Part shown: positions 42,051-48,936 of the stretch, piece after piece
Position numbering within the stretch: position 1 is the first letter of the stretch
How the letters are laid out: each line of letters starts with the position of its first letter
NCBI RefSeq assembly: GCF_040649515.1
Contig: NZ_JBEZFP010000063.1
Location: forward strand, 1-48,936
Origin: Yinghuangia elevatio
GTDB taxonomy: Bacteria; Actinomycetota; Actinomycetes; Streptomycetales; Streptomycetaceae
Length of the DNA stretch: 48,936 bases
Reading direction: 5' to 3'
The notes under the pieces: model-generated
Told to the model about the DNA's origin: nothing
The model's input: the letters and a program-made list of their open reading frames with translations, nothing else
The model's database searches: none
Position numbers and translations under genes: made by a program

Positions 42051-43124
42051 ATGCTGCGGATTCTGGCCGTGGACGACGAGCTTCCGGCGCTGGAGGAGCT
42101 GACGTACCTGCTGCGCCGCGACGCTCGCGTGACGGACGTCGAGCCGGTGCGGGACGGCGCCGCGGCGCTGCTCGCGCTCGACCGGTCGCTCGCCGAAGGC
42201 CGGCCGTTCGGGGCGCTGTTCCTGGACGTGCGCATGCCGGGCCTGGACGGGGCCGCGGTCGCCCGGGTGGCCTCGCGCTTCGCGGACCCGCCGAGCGTGG
42301 TCTTCGTGACGGCGCACGACGACTTCGCGGTCGACGCGTTCGCGCTGCGCGCCGTCGACTACCTGCTCAAGCCGATCCACCCGGACCGCCTGGCGGAGGC
42401 GGTGCGCCGGGTCGCGGCCCATGCCGGGCAGGCCGCCGGGACCGCCGCGAGCCCGCGTGACACGCTCGAACCGGCGGGACCTCACGGACCGGTCGGACCC
42501 GCCGGACCCGGCGGACCCGGCGGCTCCGGCGGTTCCGTCGGCTCCGTCGGCTCCGTCGGCTCCGTCGGCTCCGTCGGCTCCGTCGGCTCCGTCGGCTCCG
42601 TCGGCTCCGGCGCGCGGCCTTCGGGACCCGCGGCCTGGTCGCACGGCGTGCCGAACGATGTACGGGCAGGCCGGTCGGCGGGCGTGTCGGCCGACGGGTC
42701 GAACGGCACGTCCACCGGCGGCTCCCCCGACGACGAGGTGATCCCTGTCGAACTCGCCGGTGTGACGCGCTTCGTCCGCCGCAGCGAGGTCATGTACGTC
42801 GAGGCCCACGGCGACTACGCGCGCCTGCACACCGCCGCCGGGAGCCACCTCGTCCGCACGCCGCTGGCGACGCTCGAGGAACGCTGGGCGGACGCGGGGT
42901 TCATCCGCATCCACCGCAGGCACCTGGTCGCGGTGCGGCACGTGCGCGAACTGCGCCTGGAGTCCGGGCGCGCGTTCGTGCGCGTCGCCGACTTCGTGCT
43001 GCCGATCAGCCGCCGGCACACGCGCGGCGTCCGCGACGTCCTGGTCCGCGTCGGACCGGACACCCCGCCCGGCTTCCGGCCCGACGCGGGCACCTCGGCG
43101 GCCAGATCGGCGGGGCATGGCTGA
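42051..43124 (+). CDS. LytTR-family response regulator
   Basis: A 357-residue regulator: receiver domain with phospho-acceptor D59 (FLDVRMPG) and KPIHPDRL, then a variable linker, then a LytTR DNA-binding domain (EVMYVEAHGDYARLHT, GFIRIHRRHLVAVRHV). The linker contains seven perfect 9-bp units GGCTCCGTC at 42540-42602, coding Gly-Ser-Val repeats. It should regulate the transporter genes that follow; its stop overlaps the DUF485 gene by 8 bp. Confidence 0.92.
   Translation: MLRILAVDDELPALEELTYLLRRDARVTDVEPVRDGAAALLALDRSLAEGRPFGALFLDVRMPGLDGAAVARVASRFADPPSVVFVTAHDDFAVDAFALRAVDYLLKPIHPDRLAEAVRRVAAHAGQAAGTAASPRDTLEPAGPHGPVGPAGPGGPGGSGGSVGSVGSVGSVGSVGSVGSVGSVGSGARPSGPAAWSHGVPNDVRAGRSAGVSADGSNGTSTGGSPDDEVIPVELAGVTRFVRRSEVMYVEAHGDYARLHTAAGSHLVRTPLATLEERWADAGFIRIHRRHLVAVRHVRELRLESGRAFVRVADFVLPISRRHTRGVRDVLVRVGPDTPPGFRPDAGTSAARSAGHG
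42540..42602 (+). repeat. 9-bp tandem repeat inside the regulator gene
   Basis: Seven perfect copies of GGCTCCGTC, in frame, encode Gly-Ser-Val repeats in the linker between the receiver and LytTR domains. The copy number is likely to vary between strains without breaking the frame. Confidence 0.9.
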
Positions 43125-43635
43125 GGCCGCCGAAACACCCGACATCGCACGGGAGTTCCGGGAGCCGACGGATTTCCCGCCGCGCCGGGAGGTGGTGGCG
43201 CATCCGCGGACCCTCGCGGCGCTGTCCCGGGCGGCCACGGGAGGTGGCGGCGGACCCACCGGGGCGGCGGGCGACCCGGGCCGCCCGCCCTACGCCGCCA
43301 CCGCCGACGACCTCGGCGCCCCGTCCCGCCTCGGCGACCTCTATCTCAGGTCGCTGATGCGCACGCAACTGCGCCTCGGGCTCGCCGTGGTCGGCGCGCT
43401 CGTGGTGCTGCTCGCGGGCATCCCGCTGGCCTGCGCGACCGTGCCCGAGCTGCGCGACGCGACGGCGGGCGGCGTACCGGTCCCGTGGCTGCTGGTCGCG
43501 GTGGCGCCGCACCCGGTCTTCGTGCTGCTGGGCATCCTGAACACGCGTCAGGCCGAGGCGAACGAGCGGGATTTCGCCAATCTGATGGACCGTCCCGGCA
43601 GCGGGTCCGGGGCAGCGCCGGAGCGGCTCGGGTGA
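43117..43635 (+). CDS. DUF485 membrane protein
   Basis: A 172-residue protein with a hydrophilic N-terminal half and two membrane segments (LGLAVVGALVVLLAGIPLA, then PWLLVAVAPHPVFVLLGIL). DUF485 proteins accompany acetate/pyruvate sodium:solute symporters, and this one overlaps such a gene by 4 bp (GTGA). Function unknown; probably a small subunit of the transporter. Confidence 0.85.
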   Translation: MAEAAETPDIAREFREPTDFPPRREVVAHPRTLAALSRAATGGGGGPTGAAGDPGRPPYAATADDLGAPSRLGDLYLRSLMRTQLRLGLAVVGALVVLLAGIPLACATVPELRDATAGGVPVPWLLVAVAPHPVFVLLGILNTRQAEANERDFANLMDRPGSGSGAAPERLG

Positions 43636-45398
43636 TCTCCGGGCACCCGCTGGTCGCCGTCGTGCTGGTGTGCGCCGCGACGGCGCTGTTCGGCGTGCAC
43701 GGACTCCGGCCCGGCCGCGCGACCTCGGACTTCTTCGTGGCGTCGCGCACGGTCTCGCCGATGCGGAACGCGGCGGCGATCGGCGGGGAGTACCTGTCGG
43801 CGGCGTCGTTCCTGGGGATCGCCGGCCTGGTGCTGGCGTTCGGCGCCGACATGCTCTGGTACGGCATCGGCTACACGGCGGGCTACCTGGTGCTGCTGGC
43901 GCTGGTCGCGGCTCCGCTGCGGCGCTCGGGCGCGTACACGCTCCCCGATTTCGCCGAGGTGCGGCTCGGGTCGGTGCGGGTGCGGCGGCTGGCCGCGGTC
44001 ATGGTCGTGCTGATCGGCTGGCTGTACCTGCTGCCGCAGTTGCAGGGCGCCAGTCTGACGCTGCGCACCGTCTCCGGCGCCCCGCTGTGGGCCGGCCCGG
44101 TGACCGTGACGGTGGTCGTCGTGTGGGTGGTGGCCTGGGGCGGCATGCGCAGCGTCACGCTCGTGCAGGCCTTCCAGTACTGGCTCAAGCTCACCGCCAT
44201 CGCGCTGCCGGTGGTCTTCCTGCTGCTGGCGTGGCGCGCCGACGGGGCGCCCTGGCCCGACTCCGACGCGCCGCCGCGGTTCCGTGAGACGACGACGGTG
44301 TCGATCCGCCAACCGGTCGAAATCCGGGTCACCGAACCGGTTGTGGTGACGGTGCGCGGTCACCTGGACGACCGCCCGTACGACGGCGGGCAGGTGCTGC
44401 TCACGCCCGGGACGCACCGGTTCGCGGACGGTGCCAGGGCGACGTTCCCGGCCGGCGCCGACGTCCCGCACCCGGTCGGCACGCCGCCGCGCGAGGGCCG
44501 CTCGTGGACGCTGCCGCTGGCCGGCACCGAGCACCCCCTGTACGCCACCTACTCGTTGCTCGTCGCGACCCTGCTGGGCACCATGGGCCTGCCGCACGTG
44601 CTGGTCCGCTTCCACACCAGCCCGGACGGCCCGTCCGCGCGGCGCACGACGCGCAACGTGCTGGGGTTGCTGTCGGTCTTCTACCTCATGCCGCCGCTGT
44701 ACGGGCTGCTCGGCCGCATCTACACACCCGAGTTGCTGATGACGGGCCGCACGGACGCGACCGTGCTGCTCCTGCCGGGCCGCGTGGTCGGCGGCACCCT
44801 GGGCACGCTGCTGGGTGCGCTCGTCCTCGCCGGGGCGTTCGCCGCGTTCCTGTCCACGGCGTCGGGGCTGACGATGTCGGTGGCGGGGGTGTTCGCGCAG
44901 GAGATCGAACGGGGGCGGGCGGATCGTGGTCGGGGCGGCGCCCGGGAGGCGGTCGCCCGGCCCGCGCGGCGCGAGCTGCTGACGCTGCGGCTGTCGGGTG
45001 TCACCGCCGCGGCGGTGCCGTGCCTGCTGTCGCTGATCGCCACCCACTATTCGGTGGCCGATGTGGTGGGCCTGGCATTCGCGGTGGCCGCCTCGTCGTT
45101 CTGCCCGTTGCTGCTGCTCGGCATCTGGTGGCGGGGCCTGACCCCGCAGGGCGCGGCGGCGGGGCTCCTGGTGGGCGGAGGCACCGCGATGGCCGCCGTC
45201 GTGCTGACGATGGCGGGCGGGCCGGACGAGGGCTGGGCGGCCATTCTGCTGAGCCGCCCGGCGGCGTGGACGGTGCCGCTGACGTTCGCGGTCATGGTCG
45301 GGGTGTCGTACCTGACGCGACGGCACATCCCCGAAGGCGCCGGCCGCGCGCTGGCCCGGCTGCACGCTCCCGAGTCGCTGGGCCTGTCGCCGCGCTGA
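43632..45398 (+). CDS. Sodium:solute symporter (ActP-like) with insert
   Basis: A 588-residue integral membrane transporter of the SSS family. RATSDFFVASRTVSPMRN and GGEYLSAASFLGIAGL are the conserved N-terminal signatures. Between membrane segments it carries an unusual polar stretch of about 85 residues (about 215-300) of beta-strand-like sequence not present in the second copy at 46121-47734, which looks extracytoplasmic. Uptake of acetate, pyruvate or another monocarboxylate is likely. GTG start overlaps the DUF485 stop. Confidence 0.9.
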   Translation: MISGHPLVAVVLVCAATALFGVHGLRPGRATSDFFVASRTVSPMRNAAAIGGEYLSAASFLGIAGLVLAFGADMLWYGIGYTAGYLVLLALVAAPLRRSGAYTLPDFAEVRLGSVRVRRLAAVMVVLIGWLYLLPQLQGASLTLRTVSGAPLWAGPVTVTVVVVWVVAWGGMRSVTLVQAFQYWLKLTAIALPVVFLLLAWRADGAPWPDSDAPPRFRETTTVSIRQPVEIRVTEPVVVTVRGHLDDRPYDGGQVLLTPGTHRFADGARATFPAGADVPHPVGTPPREGRSWTLPLAGTEHPLYATYSLLVATLLGTMGLPHVLVRFHTSPDGPSARRTTRNVLGLLSVFYLMPPLYGLLGRIYTPELLMTGRTDATVLLLPGRVVGGTLGTLLGALVLAGAFAAFLSTASGLTMSVAGVFAQEIERGRADRGRGGAREAVARPARRELLTLRLSGVTAAAVPCLLSLIATHYSVADVVGLAFAVAASSFCPLLLLGIWWRGLTPQGAAAGLLVGGGTAMAAVVLTMAGGPDEGWAAILLSRPAAWTVPLTFAVMVGVSYLTRRHIPEGAGRALARLHAPESLGLSPR

Positions 45399-45599
45399 CC
45401 GTTCGGCGCACCGTTGGCACCGTTCGGCGCATCAGGGCAACCGGCGGGCGCACCGGCCGGTCCGCTCGCCGCACGGCGTGCCCCGCCCGGTCCCGCGGGC
45501 ACGCCCCGCGCCGCTAGCGTGACGCCGCGTCAGGTTCGGTCCGTACGCCCTGGCGGTCCGGTCGGCTCCCGACCGACCGACCGCGGTCGAGGAGGACAG

Positions 45600-46124
45600 A
45601 TGCGCAGGACCCCAGGTACCGACGGACCGCCGCCCGGGGGTGCGGGCGCGCCCCCCGCGGCCGCATCCCCCGCATCTCCGGAGTCTCCCGAGTCCCCCGC
45701 GTCTTCCGAGTCCCCCGCGTCCCCCGGGTCCCCCGGGTCTCCCGCGGTCGCCGCGGCGGGCGGCGGCACCGGGAATCCGGACGGGCCGCTCGCCGTGCAG
45801 GCGAGCGACGACTTCCGGAAGCTGCGGCGCTCGTTCCGCTCCTTCGCGTTCCCGGTCACGGTGGCGTTCTGCGCGTGGTACCTGCTGTACGTGCTCCTTG
45901 CCGTCTATGCCCGCGACTTCATGGGGACGGAGGTCATCGGCAACGTGAACCTCGGATTCGTCTTCGGGGTCCTGCAGTTCGTCACCACCTTCCTCATCGC
46001 GTGGGCGTACTCCCGGTACGCGCGCACCCACATCGACCCCGCCGCCGCCACCGTGCGCGAGCGCATGGACGGCGCGGCCGCCGCCGCGGACACCGGTGCC
46101 GCAGCCGGAGGTGAGGTGCGATGA
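45600..46124 (+). CDS. DUF485 membrane protein, second copy
   Basis: A 174-residue protein: a Ser/Pro/Glu low-complexity N-terminal third (SPESPESPASSESP-like), then DDFRKLRRSFRSFAFPV and two membrane segments with the DUF485 pattern FMGTEVIGNVNLGFVFGVLQ. GAGGAGGA precedes the ATG. It overlaps the following symporter gene by 4 bp, and a TAGCGT box lies at 45515-45520. The 201-bp gap before it holds no gene. Confidence 0.9.
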   Translation: MRRTPGTDGPPPGGAGAPPAAASPASPESPESPASSESPASPGSPGSPAVAAAGGGTGNPDGPLAVQASDDFRKLRRSFRSFAFPVTVAFCAWYLLYVLLAVYARDFMGTEVIGNVNLGFVFGVLQFVTTFLIAWAYSRYARTHIDPAAATVRERMDGAAAAADTGAAAGGEVR

Positions 46125-47734
46125 CGTTCGCCGCCACCAGCAACGCCGGGGACCACCGCGCGCTCATCATCAGCCTGTTCCTGGCATTCGTCTTCGCCAC
46201 CCTCGCCGTCACCGTGTGGGCGAGCCGGCAGACCAAGGACGCGACCGACTTCTACGCGGGCGGCCGGTCCTTCTCCGGGTTCCAGAACGGCCTGGCCATC
46301 TCCGGTGACTACATGTCGGCGGCGTCGTTCCTCGGCATCGCGGGCCTGATCGCGCTGTCCGGCTACGACGGCTTCCTGTACTCGATCGGCTTCCTGGTGG
46401 CGTGGCTCGTCGCGCTGCTGCTGGTCGCCGAGCCGCTGCGCAACTCGGGCCGGTTCACGATGGCCGACGTCCTGGCGTTCCGGATGCGCCAGCGGCCGGT
46501 GCGTACCGCCGCGGGTATCTCGACGATCGTCGTGTCCATCGTCTACCTGATCGCGCAGATGGTCGGCGCGGCCTCGCTGGTCGTGCTGCTCCTCGACGTG
46601 TCCGGCGACGGCGCCAAGCGCTGGGTCATCGCCCTGGTCGGGGCGCTGATGATCCTGTACGTCACGGTCGGCGGCATGAAGGGCACCACCTGGGTGCAGA
46701 TCATCAAGGCCGTGCTGCTCATCCTCGGCACGCTGCTGGTGACGATTTTGGTGCTGTTCAAATTCGACTGGAACATCTCGTCGATGCTCGGGTCCGCCGC
46801 CGACGCGTCCGGCCAGGGCCAGAAGTTCCTGGAACCCGGGCTCAAGTACGGCAAGGACGCCACCACTCAGCTCGACTTCATCAGCCTGGGCATCGCGCTC
46901 GTGCTGGGCACCGCCGGGCTCCCGCATATCCTCGTGCGCTTCTACACCGTGCCGACGGCACGGGCCGCGCGTACCTCGGTCCTGTGGGCGATCGGCATCA
47001 TCGGCGGCTTCTACCTGATGACCATCGCGCTCGGCTTCGGCGCCGCGGCCCTGGTCGGCTCGGACGAGATCAAGAAGTCCAGCGCGTCCGGCAACACCGC
47101 GGCGCCGCTGCTCGCCGAGGAGGTCGGCGGCGGGGCCGGGTCCACGGGCGGGGCGATCCTGCTGGCGGTGATCTCGGCGGTCGCGTTCGCCACCATCCTC
47201 GCCGTGGTCGCGGGACTGACGCTCGCGTCCTCCTCGTCCTTCGCGCACGACCTGTACGCGAACGTCATCCGCAAGGGCAAGGCCACCGAGAAGGAAGAGG
47301 TGGCCGCGGCGCGGCTGTCCGCGGTGGCGATCGGCGGAGTGGCCATCGTGCTCAGCATGTTCGCCGACAAGCTCAACACCGCGGCGCTGGTGGCGCTGGC
47401 GTTCGCGGTGGCGGCGTCCGCGAACCTGCCGACGATCCTGTACAGCCTGTTCTGGAAACGCTTCAACACCACGGGCGCGCTGTGCAGCATCTACGGCGGA
47501 CTGGTGGTCTCGGTCGGCCTGGTGGTCTTCTCCCCGGTCGGCTCGGGACGCCCCACGTCGCTGGTCCCGGGCAGCGACTTCCACTGGTTCCCCCTGGAGA
47601 ACCCCGGCATCATCTCGATTCCCGCCGGCTTCCTGCTCGGGTGGCTGGGCACGATGCTGTCGCGCGACCGCGCGAGTGAGCAGAAGTACGCGGAGCTGGA
47701 GGTGCGTTCGCTCACCGGAGTCGGCGCGCACTGA
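46121..47734 (+). CDS. Sodium:solute symporter, acetate permease-like
   Basis: A 537-residue SSS-family transporter of normal length, about 13 membrane segments. DFYAGGRSFSGFQNGLAISGDYMSAASF is cut by many conserved positions: YAGGRSF, GDYMSAASFLG and LPHILVRFYTVP match ActP/MctC. It likely imports acetate or pyruvate with sodium. It ends this housekeeping block; a strong hairpin follows. Confidence 0.92.
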   Translation: MTFAATSNAGDHRALIISLFLAFVFATLAVTVWASRQTKDATDFYAGGRSFSGFQNGLAISGDYMSAASFLGIAGLIALSGYDGFLYSIGFLVAWLVALLLVAEPLRNSGRFTMADVLAFRMRQRPVRTAAGISTIVVSIVYLIAQMVGAASLVVLLLDVSGDGAKRWVIALVGALMILYVTVGGMKGTTWVQIIKAVLLILGTLLVTILVLFKFDWNISSMLGSAADASGQGQKFLEPGLKYGKDATTQLDFISLGIALVLGTAGLPHILVRFYTVPTARAARTSVLWAIGIIGGFYLMTIALGFGAAALVGSDEIKKSSASGNTAAPLLAEEVGGGAGSTGGAILLAVISAVAFATILAVVAGLTLASSSSFAHDLYANVIRKGKATEKEEVAAARLSAVAIGGVAIVLSMFADKLNTAALVALAFAVAASANLPTILYSLFWKRFNTTGALCSIYGGLVVSVGLVVFSPVGSGRPTSLVPGSDFHWFPLENPGIISIPAGFLLGWLGTMLSRDRASEQKYAELEVRSLTGVGAH

Positions 47735-47776
47735 GCGTCGTCCCCGGGGGGTGTCCCACCCCCGGGAAAGAGAGAG

Positions 47777-47814
47777 GCACGGCCCGCCGCAAACTCCCCC
47801 GCGGCGGGCCGTGC
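47777..47814 (+). terminator. Strong terminator after the symporter operon
   Basis: GCACGGCCCGCCGC (47777-47790) and GCGGCGGGCCGTGC (47801-47814) form a perfect 14-bp stem with a 10-nt loop, 42 bp after the stop. A smaller CCCGGGGG/CCCCCGGG hairpin lies just before it. Confidence 0.85.
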
Positions 47815-47860
47815 GCATGTCCGCGGCAGGGCCGGGTCCACACGAACCTTGTCTGCAAAA

Positions 47861-47954
47861 AAGTGCCGTGCCGCGCTCCCGTCTTCGCGAAGTGCCTTGC
47901 CGTGCACATACCTTCGCGAAGTGCCGTACCGCGCTCCCGTCTTCGCGAAGTGCC
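47861..47954. repeat. 36-bp direct repeat with TTCGCGAA palindromes
   Basis: Two 36-bp copies (47861-47896 and 47919-47954) differ at one base. Each ends in CTTCGCGAAGTGCC, and a third copy of that 14-mer lies at 47912-47925, so the palindrome TTCGCGAA occurs three times. A degenerate inverted copy is near 48120-48140. No coding signal is convincing in this interval. Confidence 0.85.
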
Positions 47955-48363
47955 CTTGCCACGCGAAAATGTTCGGCCGAGGAACCGCGTGTCCGATGCC
48001 CGGAACCGGGCGAGTAGCCGCTGCGGAGAGTCGGCTTCGCCGCCTTCCCGGTGTCGCGGAATAGTCCCGAAAAGGCGCGTGCTGTGGCCCCGCACAAACC
48101 TGCCGAAAACCGTTGTCCTCAAGGCACTTCCCCGTGCCGTGCGAGCAGTCGTCGCGGTAGCGTGACACGCCCGGAAACCGCGCAAAATAGCCCTGGATTC
48201 TCACCGCCGCATTCCACGAAGGTGAGAGAGCCTTGACCACTTGTTCCCCGCGTTGTCATCGGTGGGAAAACCGCTGTGCCCACGATCGCCGGATCGCACC
48301 CCGGTCTCGGCAAGCCAGACGGCCCATGCCACCTACCAGTTGCCCCAGCGGAGGAGTGACTTC
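47955..48363. promoter_or_regulatory. Intergenic region before the transporter gene
   Basis: No gene is seen. TCTCACC (48199-48205) and GGTGAGA (48221-48227) form a 7-bp inverted repeat, and TTGACC (48233-48238) followed after 15 bp by TGTCAT could be a promoter for the gene at 48364. The part from 47955 to about 48190 shows nothing certain. Confidence 0.35.
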
Positions 48364-48936
48364 ATGTCGTACGTGAGTCCACCTGAACTCGTCGGGAAGA
48401 TGGTCGACGCGGGCGAGTCCAAGGTCTTCATGTCCACGCGCGACACGGTGATCCGCGCCTTCATGGCCGGGGCCATCCTCGCGCTCGCCGCGGCGTTCGC
48501 GGTGACCGTGACCGTGCAGACCGGCGAGGCGCTGGCCGGGGCGCTGCTCTTCCCCGTCGGGTTCTGCCTGCTCTACCTGCTCGGGTTCGACCTGCTGACC
48601 GGCGTGTTCACGCTGGTGCCGCTTGCGCTGATCGACAAGCGGCCCGGCGTACGGCCGCGGCTCGTGCTGCGCAACTGGGGGCTGGTGTTCATCGGCAACT
48701 TCGCCGGCGCGTTCCTGGTGGCGGTGATGATGGCGGTGACGTTCACGTACGCCTTCACCGTGGACCCCAATCCGGTCGGCCAGGCGATCGGCAAGATCGG
48801 CGAGGGGCGGACGGTCGGCTACGCGGACCACGGCGCCGCCGGGATGCTGACGCTGTTCATCCGCGGCGTGCTGTGCAACTGGATGGTGTCCACCGGCGTG
48901 GTCGCCGCGATGATCTCCACGTCGGTCTCGGGCAAG
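48364..48936 (+). CDS. Formate/nitrite transporter family, cut by window end
   Basis: The first 191 residues of a FocA/NirC-type channel. SPPELVGKMVDAGESKV is the N-terminal helix, the first membrane segments read AFMAGAILALAAAFAVTVTV and LLFPVGFCLLYLLGFDLLTG (the conserved loop L-L-G-x-D-L-L-T-G), and RNWGLVFIGNFAGAF follows. It should pass formate, nitrite or related small anions across the membrane. GAGGAG lies 7 nt before the ATG. The 3' end lies beyond the window. Confidence 0.9.
   Translation, partial: MSYVSPPELVGKMVDAGESKVFMSTRDTVIRAFMAGAILALAAAFAVTVTVQTGEALAGALLFPVGFCLLYLLGFDLLTGVFTLVPLALIDKRPGVRPRLVLRNWGLVFIGNFAGAFLVAVMMAVTFTYAFTVDPNPVGQAIGKIGEGRTVGYADHGAAGMLTLFIRGVLCNWMVSTGVVAAMISTSVSGK

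Noticed and set aside
47861..47954. CRISPR array
   Set aside because: Only two long copies with a 22-bp spacer, containing another partial copy, and no cas genes.
48364..48936. Formate/nitrite transporter as part of a nitrite-using N-N pathway
   Set aside because: It is separated from the cluster by a two-component system, two symporter units, a strong terminator and over 600 bp of non-coding DNA; a link would be guesswork.

Overview
The window is about 49 kb of very GC-rich DNA. Its dense, often 4-bp-overlapping genes, GTG and TTG starts, SARP regulators, rare TTA codons and type of housekeeping genes all indicate a Streptomyces or close streptomycete relative. No tRNA, rRNA, insertion sequence or CRISPR array was seen.

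Layout. (1) 1-194: intergenic DNA with a C/G homopolymer hairpin and a 12-bp tandem repeat. (2) 195-4619: a small block with an SRPBCC protein, a thioester-reductase-like SDR, a class III aminotransferase, a crotonase and a second SRPBCC protein. (3) 4646-13448: regulators (a SARP-AAA protein, a small SARP with an 11-bp-spaced heptamer site in front, an SCO6745-like protein, a bldA-type XRE/TPR regulator) and a FadD15-like acyl-CoA synthetase behind a palindrome-rich promoter. (4) 13449-14110: a 660-bp control region full of repeats. (5) 14111-28013: an operon for a discrete, type II-like polyene/fatty chain builder (ketoreductase, KS, short chain-length-factor-like protein, UbiX, UbiD, a HadA/HadB-like dehydratase pair, KAS III-like enzyme, C45 Ntn acyltransferase/hydrolase, PPTase, AMP ligase, CrtI-like oxidoreductase, ferredoxin-reductase-like electron donor, ACP). 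(6) 28080-40640: a nitrogen-nitrogen bond operon (CreE-like flavoprotein, acyl-CoA dehydrogenase, two saccharopine dehydrogenases, lysine N6-hydroxylase, DAO-type oxidase, cupin-MetRS fusion, AMP ligase, ACP, GNAT). (7) 40701-47734: a LytS/LytR-type two-component system with two DUF485/sodium:solute symporter pairs, probably housekeeping carboxylate uptake. (8) 47735-48363: a terminator and a repeat-rich gap, then a formate/nitrite transporter cut by the window end.

How it fits together. From established work on s56-p1 (Spb38-40) and triacsin (Tri26-31), N6-hydroxylysine and glycine are joined by the cupin-MetRS enzyme. An FAD oxidase then cleaves the adduct to hydrazinoacetic acid, which is loaded on an ACP, acylated by a GNAT and oxidised by an acyl-CoA dehydrogenase. 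All these pieces are here in that order. I infer that the hydrazono-acetyl-ACP primes the discrete polyketide enzymes and that UbiD/UbiX removes the terminal carboxyl, giving an N-N bonded polyene. No nitrosuccinate lyase (CreD type) is in the window, so the product may differ from triacsin.

The most unusual part is a LYS1-like plus LYS9-like saccharopine dehydrogenase pair inside the hydrazine operon. The cleavage step should release 2-aminoadipate semialdehyde, and this pair could turn it back into lysine. This is inference, but the LYS1-like protein keeps both catalytic residues and the LYS9-like protein keeps the family signature motifs. Four cluster genes carry TTA codons, suggesting bldA control.
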